Positions 47,171 to 60,400 of a DNA stretch of 64,000 nucleotides are shown here, piece after piece. The position numbers were made by a program, and so were the translations under genes. The notes beneath the pieces are model-generated. The model saw only the letters and a list, made by a program, of their open reading frames with translations. It was not told where the DNA came from and searched no databases. This stretch comes from Macrotrachela quadricornifera (taxonomy: Eukaryota > Rotifera > Eurotatoria > Philodinida > Philodinidae): contig JAJEKB010018241.1 in NCBI GenBank assembly GCA_022393335.1, positions 62,001 to 126,000 of the forward strand, given 5' to 3'. Every line of letters begins with the position of its first letter. Position 1 is the stretch's first letter.

Positions 47171-48949
47171 AATAACTGTTACCATATGTATACCAAATTG
47201 TATATTTGTGTTTCACGGTGCTTTTATGTATCGAAAAACACAAACATATGAAACAACGATATTATGATAAACGAATTTCCAGCGAGTAAAGTTGTCACTT
47301 GTCTTCACAATCAGTATTGTAGATTGATTATGACTCAAATAATGATCTTCTGTAAAAATGAGTGGATATTCTGACAGTCACTAAATTTCTCTACATTGAA
47401 TGGCATAACTCATATTTTGTCAATAAGTTGATTTTGAGTGTAAGGAAAGATAAAACCTGATGGCTAGCTTTTTCCTTAGTAAACTAAAAGATATTTTACA
47501 TGAGTTGGTGGAATTTAAAAAATCGGAAAAATATCGGTTTTAGGTCGAAAAGTTCTAGAAACAAAAGAGAATTATCGTCTGCAAAAAGACATAGTTTTTC
47601 AAATGTATGAAATTTCCTATTTCACTCCGTTTTTTGCTTATGAAACTTTTTTTTTCTGGTGATGCACCGAAAACTACAAACACGATAATAAATTCGATTT
47701 AACTAAAATCTCTGTTGCGATGACGACACCACTTGTATTTAGTAGATTGCTCGTCAACAATTTTTGTAGATCTATGTAGTTATTATGCTTAGATAGAAAA
47801 ATGAAACATTTGACCTCTATTTGATATCTCTTTTCTACTGAGTGTCACTGATTTTTCGAGCGACTTTTCCTAAAGTTCTTAGAAGATTTTTATTAGAACA
47901 CTAGAGAAAAAGTCGTGCAGCAGATAAATTTCTTCTAAAAAAATATGTAGAATAGTGATCGAACTTTTTTTTTAAAAGCAATCTACCCAAGGACACTTTC
48001 AGGATACGATCAAAGGTTTGACATATTTGATAGAATAGTAGCGGTTGCGATTTACTGTGAACTGTAATAAACGTCGGAAAATATGAGTAAATCAATGATA
48101 ATATCCACTTCTGTCTAAGGATGCACCATTTTCAATTCCAATTTATGATTTTGATTTGAAATTGAAATTTAGAAATGATTGGAATTCGTGAGAAATTACC
48201 TTAAATAGCTCATTCCAGTGAATTCTAACCGACTCCAGACAATTCGAGTCAGTTTCCGATTATTTCCAGATGATTTCGGACAATTTTTTAGTAAACATAG
48301 TCAACTCATTGCAGTCTTCTATCAATTCTAATCAATTCAGCACAAAATTTAACCGACGTAAGCAGAGCTCAATCATTACCGATCAATTCTACAGTTGGAA
48401 TTGACTATGATTCAAATTGCTGCCTCCCTACTCCGTAATGAACTTGGTGATAAATCTTTCTGTCAGAACTCTAATTGTCAAAACAAACAGTATCAAAAAA
48501 CTAGATTGTAGAAAAAACCATTATCAAAATAGATCGTTCTACAAAATTCCGATAACTAAATTGATGATCTCTATTTCAATGATATTCGTATCAGCAATTA
48601 AGCATAGATTCTTCTCCGGTCAATTATCAGCCATTACACTTAGCTTTGACAAAACTAACATGATTAGAAATATCGGTGAGTTCTTGTTTTGCGACTATAA
48701 TATTAGATATTCAATCATTCTATATAAAGATATCGGCAGCGATAATGGTCACATGTAAATAACTAAAGAAACATAATCGTCGTGTGAAACACTGTCTGTG
48801 TAAAAAAGATTGATAGTAGATGAGAGTGAGAGTTAGGAAGAGCGTTTCCAATCAAGTGACGAGTTTTTTAACACATTCTTTTTCTTCTAGAAACTTTCCA
48901 TCAAGACCAAACGTGTCATTCACTTCAAAAACTAAAACAATATTTTTGT
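47171..48949. other. Spacer between array members 1 and 2
   Basis: No gene recognised. The part 48120-48420 is a degenerate tract rich in AATTC/GAATT words (see findings). Confidence 0.4.
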
Positions 48950-50319
48950 ATGATGAATATATTCCCAGCTATTCCACCATCCACCGACGAACATGAACTT
49001 AAAAATTACCGCATATCAACTCGATTATTCATCTTCTTCTTAACATTATCATTATTTATTCTTCTCTTATATACTTTCTTAATCACTATTACACAAACTG
49101 TTAATGTTAAAAAACCTACAACCACAAAATATTTTCAATTATACTCGACATATCCACAAACATTAACATGTCCTTGTACAAAATTATCAATCAACTATAA
49201 AACATTTATTCAGATTCAATATAAATTTCATCAAGTATGCAATAGTGTCTTTGTTACACAATATTGGATTGATTATCTTGCAATGTTTCCAAGAAACATT
49301 CGTGTCAGATCCAATGATTTTCGAAGCACAGGAACACTTGCATTTCAAGGTCTGAGTTCACTTTGTCGCCTAGTCAATCATACAATCGAAAATCGATTAA
49401 ATCAATTCTATTCAAATCAATATATCACTGCATCTGTAATACCTTTACAAGTATTTCAAAGTCAAATCAAAGAACTCATTTCTCAGTTTATTTCAACAAC
49501 AACTTATGATTTTCTTCTATCTCTCTCTGCAATACGAGACATGACTCAAACCAATACATTATTGTCTAGTAGACAAAGTAATTATGTGTTCGAAACACGA
49601 AACAGAAGTATATTCCTAAACTCACACGTCGTACGGTATGGTAACTGTAACTGTTTCAGCTCAGCTACATGTGCTTATCAATCTAGAATATACGATAGTT
49701 CTCGCGACAAAATATTATACTATGTACCAGGTATCTATTTTGGATGTTATGTGTTTGAAGCATTACTTCAATCTGATCTTCGATGTTTTTATAATCAAAG
49801 TTGTATAGAAGAATTACAATCATATTTATATTCATCTTCACCAGGAAATGTGACAGCTCTTGATAAATCATTATCAAGTCATTTTTTAGTCAATTCAACA
49901 ATTAAAGAATTACTTGATGAATTGATGGTTGAAGATTGGAACTCATCAATAATATATGATAGTTATTATAATGAATGTCAACCATCTGAATGTATTTACA
50001 GTTATCAATCGAGGAATAGTGTTATTTATATTGTTACAACAGTAATTGGATTAATTGGTGGTTTGATAACAATGTTGAAACTGATAATACCACGACTAGT
50101 TATGATTGCTAGGAGGAAAAAGGAGCCACTGAAACTACAGAACGGTAAGACGAATTTGAAAATGATTTATTTATGCTTTATACATAAGCTAATTAGTTTA
50201 CAAGAAAACATATCTGCTATCGTAGCCATTTGAATTTTTCCACTTTTTCCATCTTTTTTTATTATTATATTTCTTTTACTGTTTAATCAGACAATTATAG
50301 AGAAAAATGCACTGTATAG
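48950..50319 (+). CDS. Two-TM cysteine-rich surface protein, array member 2
   Basis: Closely similar to members 1 and 3 from PPSTDEHEL to the second TM. It starts at ATG 48950 with only seven residues before the shared part, so its N-terminus is about 20 residues shorter than in its neighbours. The first TM and the cysteine motifs (CPCTKLSINYK, NCNCFSSATC, CFYNQSCIEEL, NECQPSECIYSY) are all kept. The 3' end is best explained by a 146-bp intron (50145-50290, GTAAGA...AATCAG) leading to a tiny last exon, 50291-50319, that codes for DNYREKCTV and a stop. Without splicing the frame runs on to 50233 with an unrelated hydrophobic tail. Function is unknown. Confidence 0.78.
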
Positions 50320-52255
50320 TTCGCTATATTGTCATTGAACATAAACTTCAGTTTAGACACTAATATATCTATTGAAAAATGAGAGTTATTTATTTCAGGG
50401 CATAAGCACATGTATTATCCTTTTGAGATAGGAAGAGTTAGTATTTGAAAAAGATCTGCATTTTTGATCGTCGAAAATAGGAGATAGATTTGTATTGAAT
50501 CGTGTATGACAACTTATTCATAAGGCAACCGGTGGTCTCATTAAGCCTTTAAGACAATCATTTTTGTTAATGGTCAATTTTTTGAAAACAATGTCTCAAA
50601 CTTCAAAATCTTTCAAAAAAATTCTAAATTATGTGATTTGATACAGATTGATGTGTTCTTTTCAAGGATTAAAAGAGTAGTCATTCATCTTGTTTTTATC
50701 GCAGATTATTTTGAAGTACTCTCTTTTCGAATGAATAATACATATATATGTGAGTATAGGAGTAGCTATAGCTTGTTCTTCTATACAGATACTAAAATAA
50801 AATAATAAAGAAAAATTAATAGAAACAGAAGTTAAAATTTCAAATGATACAAGCAATGAACTAGTGCTATATTAAATTTAGGTAAAAATACAATTTGTTT
50901 ATACGGATCAATGCACATTTTCAAAATTCGTCGACTTTCGCTGCATACGAAAAGGATCATGAAAATATCTAAAATTTGATGAATGAGTAGATGACAAAAT
51001 ATTCTTTCAAAAGTAAATCAATATAGTTGAGATATGATACTTAATGTAATCTTTCTCTCCTAAAAGAACATTTCGGTGATACAATACCACAAAAAAAGAC
51101 AATTGGAAGTATTTGAAACCTATATTAAATAATGCGCCTTTTTGCATTCACGAAAACAGCTGATTTTTATATCTCAATTGAAAATCATAGCTGTAACTAA
51201 AAATTTTTCTATCCGTTGCTTCATCTTGTCTTCAAAAACAATTGTCGTATAGTAATACTTTAGTTCTGATATAGTTAGATTAATGAGCAAATATCTGTTA
51301 GATAAAGTTGAACTTAAGGCAGAACTAAACTTTATTTTTTACAATTATTACCTGCATTTTATTTGAAAAAGTTAAAATGGATATGAGTTTTGATATGAAT
51401 ATTTTTTTTTCTCAAGATTAGTTTTAGTTTTGGCAACTCATTCATCTAATAATTACTACGGATTAAAATATTTTTCATTTTAGTATAAGCCTCTAAAAAC
51501 AGGTTATAGCAGTGTGAGTATCGTTTAGTTTCGTCCTATCTTTATTTTCCTATGTTTATATAAACCAACGTGAATTACTGAATAGTCAAGACTCTCTTTA
51601 ACTTGTTCTTTTCGTTATCTGACATTTCAGCATATCTTTAGAGTGATGGTACGATATATTTGTTTGTGTTAACCATTTACACTCATTTGACATGAAACTT
51701 GTCTAGATTATTTAAATACCAGCAAACACTATAAAAGATGTACAACTTTTTTGATAGTTGTATTATAACTGATAGATAAATATTCAGAAAATAGCGTTAG
51801 ACTCAATTATCAAAAATCAACATTACAATAGTCGATTATTTAGGTGATATAATAACAATTAATGGTCGTCATCAGTTGTCAATAATTAATGTCTACTAGA
51901 CGTCTGAAATTGTTCTGAAGACAATCTGAATTCTAACGAAATTTCAAATCACAAAATGCCAATGACGAGAGTTAATCCCGTCTCGCTCCCCTATTCGTAT
52001 CTTTCTTCCACTTTGCTGAAACATTTTAAAAATATTTTTACATCACATCTTATCCCATCAAAGATACTTTTCCTTTCAATTCACCACTTCGTTTTGGCCT
52101 CCGATTGACAACAAAATTAGATGACCATGCTCGATAAATAATGAAATTGCAAAAAAATTCCGTTTCATTCCGGATTTCTAGAACATTTCGTACACTGTAA
52201 AAGAAAGAATTTATGTTACTATAGCAACTAAATGCTTTTTATTTCTTTTTAAGTG
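50320..52255. other. Spacer between array members 2 and 3
   Basis: AT-rich; no gene recognised and no obvious match to the spacer between members 1 and 2. Confidence 0.4.
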
Positions 52256-53536
52256 ATGAACATAAATGAACGAATTCAAATACTGGGACGCAAATTAAAC
52301 ACTCTTTTTCAAAATTTTAACATATTTTCTTCGGTTCCACCATCAACTGATGAACATGAACTTCGAAATCAACGTATATCAACTCGATTATTCATCTTCT
52401 TCTTAACATTATCATTATTTATTCTTCTCTTATATACTTTCTTAATTACTATTACACAAACTGTTAATGTTAAAACACCTACAACCACAAAATATTTTCA
52501 ATTATATTCGAAATATCCACAAACATTAACATGTCCTTGTACAAAAATATCAATCAACTATAAAACATTTCTTCGGATTGAATATAAATTTCATCAAATA
52601 TGCAATAGTGTCTTTGTTACACAATATTGGATTGATTATCTTGCAATGTTTCCAAGAAACACTCTTGTCAAATACAATGATTTTCGAAGTACAGGAACAC
52701 TTGCATTTCAAGGTTTGAGTTCACTTTGTCACCTAGTTAATTATACAATCGAAAATCGATTAAATCAATTCTATTCAAATCAATATATCACTGCATCTGT
52801 AATACCTTCACAAGTATTTCAAACACAAGTCAAAGAACTCATTTCTCAGTTTATTTCAACAACAACTTATGAATTTCTTCTATCTCTCTCCGCAATACGA
52901 GACATGACTCAAACCAATACATTATTGTCTAGTAGACAAAGCAATTATCAGTTCGCAACACAGAACGGAAGCATAGTGCTAGACACATATGTAGTATGGT
53001 ATAATAATTGTAGCTGTGATTCTTCAGCTACATGTGCTTATCAATCTAGAATATACAATAGTGCTCGCGACAAAATATTATACTATGTTACAGGTATCTA
53101 TGTTGGATGTTATGTGTTTGAAGCATTACTTCAATCTGATCTTCGATGTTTTTATAATCAAAGTTGTATAGAAGAATTACAATCATATTTATATTCATCT
53201 TCACCAGGAAATGTGACAGCTCTTGATAAATCATTATCAAGTCATTTTTTAGTTAATTCAACAATTAAAGAATTACTTGATGAGTTGATGGTTGAAGATT
53301 GGAACTCATCAATAATATATGATAGTTATTATAATGAATGTCGACCATCTGATTGTATTTACAGTTATCAATCGAGGAATAGTGTTATTTATATTGTTAC
53401 AACAGTAATTGGATTAATTGGTGGTTTGATAACAATGTTGAAACTGATAATACCACGACTAGTCAAATTTATTGTATTTTGCATCAAAAAATGGAAAGCA
53501 AGATCTAGCGTGGTAGTGCCGGTCCTCGGAACATAG
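52256..53536 (+). CDS. Two-TM cysteine-rich surface protein, array member 3
   Basis: About 426 residues starting at ATG 52256, which follows an AG at the end of a T-rich stretch, so it too may be a second exon. The body matches members 1 and 2: first TM after RISTRLF, cysteine motifs CPCTKISINYK, NCSCDSSATC, CFYNQSCIEEL and NECRPSDCIYSY, and the second TM YIVTTVIGLIGGLITML. The stretch around 52970-53030 is its most divergent part (NCSCD instead of NCNCF). The C-terminal tail after the second TM (KFIVFCIKKWKARSSVVVPVLGT) shares nothing with the other two and needs no intron. Function is unknown; the topology suggests a surface protein with both ends inside. Confidence 0.8.
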   Translation: MNINERIQILGRKLNTLFQNFNIFSSVPPSTDEHELRNQRISTRLFIFFLTLSLFILLLYTFLITITQTVNVKTPTTTKYFQLYSKYPQTLTCPCTKISINYKTFLRIEYKFHQICNSVFVTQYWIDYLAMFPRNTLVKYNDFRSTGTLAFQGLSSLCHLVNYTIENRLNQFYSNQYITASVIPSQVFQTQVKELISQFISTTTYEFLLSLSAIRDMTQTNTLLSSRQSNYQFATQNGSIVLDTYVVWYNNCSCDSSATCAYQSRIYNSARDKILYYVTGIYVGCYVFEALLQSDLRCFYNQSCIEELQSYLYSSSPGNVTALDKSLSSHFLVNSTIKELLDELMVEDWNSSIIYDSYYNECRPSDCIYSYQSRNSVIYIVTTVIGLIGGLITMLKLIIPRLVKFIVFCIKKWKARSSVVVPVLGT

Positions 53537-54857
53537 CTGTTGCTTTATGCACATAAATCATAGTTCAAGTGAAAAAACTACCATGAAACAGCAGAGAAAA
53601 TGAAACGATAACTTTTCATAAACACATAAAGCAGACGATGTATCGATATTATATCTTTTAAAATAAGTAACTAGAAGCGCTCATAATAACTTAAATTAAA
53701 AAAAAAATAGTTTGAAGAAACTCTAATTTTTCGCATTCATCGATAGAGTTCACAAATATGCTGCTGATTTTTCAACTATTACACTTGTTACTGCTAATTG
53801 AGAAATGTTTTTTAGGGGAAAAGTATTTGATTAGACGAAAGATTCTTTATTATTTAGAAATTATAATTTCCTTTAATGAATTGAATATTAGAATATCAAT
53901 GGGGATGTGAGCCAACTTATTTCTATCGTATAAATCTTATAGTGTGACAGAATGTTATGATTTTTTTACTAATTATAGTAGTCATATAGTGTTAGCAATT
54001 TAGCATTATCTCGATTATTTATCATGCCTAAAAGTAATCATTTCAAGTGTCTTTCTGATCTCTTCTATTGAAGTAGAATCTTATCCAACTTATTCATTGT
54101 AAATGTGGTTGTGTAAAGCAAAACCAAACTACTGAAAATGTTTTATTCAAAAATAAACGATTAGAAATTATACGTAACATATTATGGTCTATAAACACGA
54201 ACTGGATGTTATTCAACTTAAGATTACATATAGCACAAACAACATGTGCAATTTTAGTAGTTTTATGAATTTCATTGAAAGATGCCCTTGAAGTATGTCC
54301 TAAAATAGCATACTGTTTAGCCCTTTCGCTACGAGTGTCCCATATATGCGACGGTTAGGTTTTATCCTTATATACTCTTATTAATATGATTCTAAATACA
54401 ATTTGAAACCAATATTTGAGATGTTTTATCCAAGATAAGGATAGCAAGACTAGTGGCGATGATAATTTTAGGAAATCTGTAAAAGCTGCAATTGTGCCTT
54501 TTATGTCCAGTTCTACCATCCAATAGTATCATAGTATAACATTCTCGCACACGTCTTCCATTTACATTTGTTTTTGTTCTGCTTACGTGCATGATATAGC
54601 GTGGATTCTTTTCTCCTTCTTGTATGTTCGAAGATATCATTTTTCTCTCTCGCTTTATTCTTTTGTATTGATAATGCATGATATCTCTCTATAAGCATGA
54701 CAAAGACAAAATTAACTGGTAGAAATCATTAAAATCACAATCATGCTCGATACTAAAATGTATGGTTGATGAGAAGAGACGTGATAAAAAACTTGAATAA
54801 AAGTGAACTATGACCATACAAAAATTACAATGATTTAGTTTATACATAATCGAAAGA
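53537..54857. other. Spacer
   Basis: AT-rich; the overlapping minus-strand frames at 54392-54698 are not conserved-looking. No gene seen. Confidence 0.4.
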
Positions 54858-56817
54858 TCATTTCCATCTTAAATGAATGTCATTGCCAGTACGTTTGATC
54901 TTATAGTCAGTTAGTAGAATTTCAGTATCGATCAATTTTTTTAATTGTTGAACTATGTCTTCATTAGCATTTGCAATACAAAGAGATAATGCACGGAAAT
55001 TAAGACGGTATGTATCGAGTTTTTTTAAAATAAATCGTACGAGCATTTCGATATTCATATTATTTGGAATTGTTATTTTAAAGTATTGTAATGAAACACA
55101 AAGATAGAAAAGAAAATTCACTTGTTTGATATCAGTTATCTTTTCAAGATAGACTTTTGTGATTTTATTATTGAACAATGTTAAAAAATAAATATTTCCA
55201 TTATTGCCAAATAACCAATCATGTTCGACAGGCAATACAGATGACACTTTCAATGAATCAAGATTAGGTAACAACTGTATGATTCTAATTAATATTTCAA
55301 TAGGAATATGTTTACAGTTAATATTCAAACGAGTAAATTGAATAGCAATAAACATGGGTTTGAATATATCATTAAGTAACTGGTCTTGTTCTTGAGTATA
55401 AATATGATTGATGTTAAGTTCAACAGTTGGAACAAATTGTGATGGTGAATTGTCAGTATTTTGTTGAACAGGCATGATAATATTTGCATGTTCATGAAAA
55501 TCAATCCATGTTTTTCTGAATAGAAAAATAAATCTATTGATGCACATTACTTTTCTTTACGTACTTGTTTGGATGAACTGAACAAATCATTTCGTCAACA
55601 TCAGCAATATTGACTTCAAGGAACCACTGTCGTTCTTGCCAAAATGGTGAAGTATATCGATTAAGGTTTATAAAAAAATTATCATCATCTAATTCAGACA
55701 AGAATTGTGTATATTTAATATTGAATCTACGCAAATGAGGCATATATTTTGTGATTAGTCGTTCCCATCGATCAGCATCAAGATCACTTTCAAACATGTA
55801 ACCTCCAACAGATAATACTTGCAATTGAAAAGCTATTTTTATCATAAATAATTCAAATTCACTAAATTTTACACGGCATCTACTAATGTAAAGATTTGTC
55901 AGGTTTGATAATACCACTAGTTTTTCAGTACTGTAACCAGTTTCCGATTCTATCAAGGATTCACAAGATAAACGACGTAGTCGAGGTGTGTGGTTCAACA
56001 TTGAAAGAAGATTATCGACAGTGCAAGAGTGATTGATCACCAAATATTCGATAGTGCTGAAGGATTCATTACTAGCAAGAGGTACAGAGATGTTTAATTC
56101 GTCATCTTCGTCAAATGAATTGTAGAACAATTTATTATATTTCAAGAATGGTAAAGAGAAAATTAATCGATAAATATTAGTAAGATTAATACCCCACTCA
56201 GTATCAATATCTATGGTCAGCGAGAAGAGTTGAGGTAGAGACTGTAAATAAAAAAGTAGTATTACAAGTTGGGCAGGTGATATGCTATCGATAATAATTG
56301 ATTCAAGACGATTAAATGATGAATTAATGATACAATATGTAAGAAAGTTATCGATAAGTAATTCATTTTCGAAATAAAATGAAAGAATATGATGTCTATT
56401 TGGAATAATAATATTTTTACAATAATATTCAAGATTTAATTTTGATGTAGAATCAAATTTAATCTTAAATAGAAGTGATGAGCACATAATAAGTTGTTGA
56501 AAACGATAATTAAGATTAAAAAATGATTTATAAATATCACAACCATCAAGATATTCAAAAATTTCATAGAAAACTTCATTTGATAAATGTTCAATACAAG
56601 TCATCTTGTAGCTATGAGAAATCATATGAATATGGTACAGTGATAAAAAAATTAAAATACTCACTTTTCTTTATTAAATGTTGCTATTAAAATAAAAAAA
56701 AATATAAGGAAAGTTTGTTTCGTAGTATACGTATTCAATCGATAACTTACTTCGAATTTTTTTTGTTTCAACAATGGATGATTGACTCCAATCTGAATGT
56801 CGTTTAGCTTGATACAT
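54858..56817 (-). CDS. F-box protein (four exons, one 19-nt microexon)
   Basis: Probable substrate adaptor of an SCF ubiquitin ligase. Exons 56751-56817, 56665-56683 (19 nt), 55565-56611 and 54858-55515 join in phase to about 596 residues. Exon 1 starts at ATG 56817 with a basic, polar leader (MYQAKRHSDWSQ). The F-box begins near residue 34: MTCIEHLSNEVFYEIFEYL, then CDIYKSFFNLNYRFQQLI. The rest is Leu-rich with weak leucine-rich-repeat character (LFSLTIDID, LRRLSCESL, LTNLYISRC, LQVLSVGG), fitting the large F-box/LRR-like families of bdelloids. All splice sites are GT...AG and introns are 49-67 bp. A shorter protein starting directly at the F-box Met (56604) is possible if the first two exons are untranslated or skipped. 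Confidence 0.85.
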
Positions 56818-57403
56818 GTTTATTTAGAAGTTAGATATAATTTGTAAGATTATGTAACAAACTGCACAAAACTGGTTTTTTTTCAATAATATAAAAGAAA
56901 AATCCAACATAAATATATGAAAATGTGCGTTAATATGTCATTCGTTTACTTTCTTTCTTTCTTTCTTTCCTTTATATCGTTATACTTTTGCTGACAGCTA
57001 ATAGAAAGCAAAAAACGTGGGCATCATTATCGTGTTGTAGATGTTCGCGGAACAATAACGTCTTACACGTTTATCTTTGTGTTTCGAAGCGAGTATCTAA
57101 AATGAATCATTTATTAGTTGGAAAAGACCAAATAATTTCCCTTCATTTTATACATGGAATAGAAGCTCGTCCTGGCTAAAATGAACATATTGTATTATTC
57201 GCAGTTTTTCATATTTTTTATGAGATTCGCGAATTTGAAAATTTCGTTTTATTAAAATTTAAAACCTTCTATGCTTATGAGCTATTAAATCTCAATGGCA
57301 ACGTGAAAACATTAATGACAATTGAAGAATCAAAATCATAATATTATTTATATTAGTACAAAGTTTGATTTCAATGTTTTATAGGCATATCATGTCGACA
57401 TGA
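56818..57403. other. Spacer between the F-box gene and the DUF3638 pseudogene
   Basis: It holds the 5' flank of the F-box gene, including a CTTT microsatellite at about 56950-56970. No gene seen. Confidence 0.4.
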
Positions 57404-60400
57404 TCAAACTGAAAGCTTCACACCATTTATAAGAATACTACCAACATAAGATATAAGAGGTGCATGTGTATTGTTTCTGATTTCGACCAATTTTCTAATG
57501 AATGCTAAAGGGTTGGCTTGAAAATGACATTGTTGAAGTTGTAAAAGATTATGATGCTCTGTTTCTTTAACAAATCCATCAATAGTAATCCAACCTTTCT
57601 CAAAAGCATCTTCTTCAATTTTGGTACGAGGTTTAGGACATATACCTAAGCAATGGCAATAGGCTGTTTGTTCATCAGTAGTTTCAAAGTAAAGAGTACC
57701 GTTAAAAATAAATAATACCACCAACCATTCAGTTGGAATTGAGAATGCAATAGCACCACGATCAGGTGTAATTGATGGAGGAATTGTTAAAGTATTTGTA
57801 TTCACTATAATTGATTGATCTCGTCTAGTTCGTGGTAACAATAATCGTAATGTTGTAGTCGATAATTCTCCAGATGATTGTTTACGATAAAGACTATGTA
57901 ATTGACCCATAAGCCAATTAGCTTCAAAAGGACTTACAAAAATGATATGTTCATTACGATAGATCACAACCCATCGTACAGGACGTAGAAAAGGATCTAA
58001 TGATTCTCCATGTGTTTGAATCACACGTTTGAATTCATCAGTAATCCAAAGATTTTGTTGCCAACAACGTGGTTGACATTCACGATAGAATGTAGTATCA
58101 AGAAAAGCATTAGCAATAGGAAGAAATACTGAAGTTAATTTTGATAAATTCAATATAGGACCATGCATATCACATAAAGCCTTGATCTCATCATGCAATT
58201 GTGGTTCATAGGGTTTAACAATTGGAGGACGTTTCTGTTGTCGTTCTTCTTCTAATTCTTGTTCTCGCTCTAGTTCTCGCTGCTGTTCTTCATCTAATAA
58301 TTGTGCAAGAAGCTTTTTTGATCCACCATAATCGTGTAATCGTTTCGAAACAGCTTCATGAATTTCCACTGATGAATAAATATTGGAATGTTTATATCGA
58401 GCAGAATAAATATCAAATACTGTTTGAAATGTTTTTGATACACCATACATAGATTTTAATTCTAAGACTTCAGATTCCAAACATCCTTTAGCTATATTTT
58501 CCATTGTTGTATTTGTATATGATATTTCTTTTTCTTTCCAATTGATACTTTGAAAAGCTGTCATTTTTCGTTGAAAACTTAAACTTTGTGTTGCCCAAAG
58601 ATGTAAACCATCCCAAGTTGTCTGTTGAGTATTTTCATAAACCCAACGAAGTATATCAGTTAGAATAATTCGATCATCTATACATTCATTTTCATTTGTT
58701 AAAACTGAATTTTTCTTCATTGTTCGAATTTGTTGATGAACTTCATTTGAACTTCAAAAACTTAACCAATGATGTTTGCCTAATTTTCTCATTCTCATAC
58801 ATGCTTGAACTAATCGATCCTTAGTAAGACCATTACCTAAGGTAACAGCAGCTCTAAAATTATTAGGAAATTTAAAATCTGTTCCTCTCGTATGAATTTC
58901 ATCTAAATAAAATATACAACGATCGAGACGTTCACTAGCAGGTGATGTTAAAAAAAGCATGATGCTGATATTGCCGATCACAAACGAATATTGAATCTGA
59001 TTCAAAATATACAACATAATCGACTTTAATTTTATCTGATAGATTTAACCATTTGACAGCTATTTGACGATTAGTACCATCTACAAACAAAGCACCAACA
59101 TCAAGAATGACTTGAATCATTGATTTACTATTAACAATTTGTTTTAAAATTTCGTCTGAGTTTGTACTAATTGATAAATATTGATAATGATCATTTTCTG
59201 ATTGAAGTAAATTATTAAGAACAATAGCATCTGTTTTCTGAAGTTCTGGTAAATCACATTGACGAATATGAACAGGTAATAATAATTGAGTATCATTTGT
59301 ACCACTAAATCCAGTAATTATTTTTTCACGTAAAGATGATGATAAATCCCAAGCAGAAGCAACTAATTTATTTGGAAATTGTTTTGCTTCTTGAGGAAAA
59401 ACAAAATGATTTAAAAAATAATTTATAATTAACATATTATATCGTAATGTTGGAAAGAGTAATTGAGTTCGTTGTTGATTATCTTTTAGATTAATTCTTT
59501 TCCATTGTTTTATACTTGCAATAATATCATTTTCTTCGTCTTCTAATGAAATCCATTGATCATAAATCATTTCTGGATCACTTTCATCTTGACTTAAACG
59601 ATTAAAACATTGATACATTTGTGTATCTGTCAAACCTTTATAATAATAAGAAATTTGTGTTAAAAGAATCGCTACATCTGGATGACCGAATTCTGTATTC
59701 TCAGCTGCAACATCTTTTGCACGAAATGGTACAGCCATTAAACGATTAAATTTTGTATTTTGATTGATACCAAAATTAACTCGATAACGTTTTTTTAAAC
59801 CAACTAACAATACTTCAGATGATAAAAGACCACGCATAATCAAAAATAATTGAATTGTATTATGAGGAAATTGATTGATGAGACTATCGATGGATGAACT
59901 TGTATCCAATATGAATGATAAAATAAGCTGCTGGTCTAATTGACGATAACTTTTTTGATTAATCCAATCATTGGCTACTCTTCGACATAATTCTGAAAAT
60001 GGCCGGTGATTAAGCAAACGAAATTCAGGAAAACTACTCCGACGTTCTGATATTTTATAAAAAACATCATCGTTATATTGTTGTGCAATGTATGCAGCAT
60101 GTTGTTTGACTAAATTCAATACATCTTGAATAGTCTTCCAACTTTCAATACCTCCATCAACTTGTTGTTGACGACCAATTGAATAAATTAATTGATATTT
60201 AACATGTAAAATTTCATCAGATTCATCTAAAACATCACGAACAAATGTCTTTATCCAACTTTGAATTGATAACATTGAACGACCAGTATCAAATTCATTT
60301 CGTCGACATTTATCTATTGTAAGTAAATCAAAAGATAGAATATCTTCAGGTGAAGTTAAAACGACATCCAAATTATATAATCCTTGTTTGAAACGATTGA

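Noticed and set aside
54392..54698. Two overlapping minus-strand frames
   Set aside because: Basic, repetitive composition without motif or splice context; probably chance.
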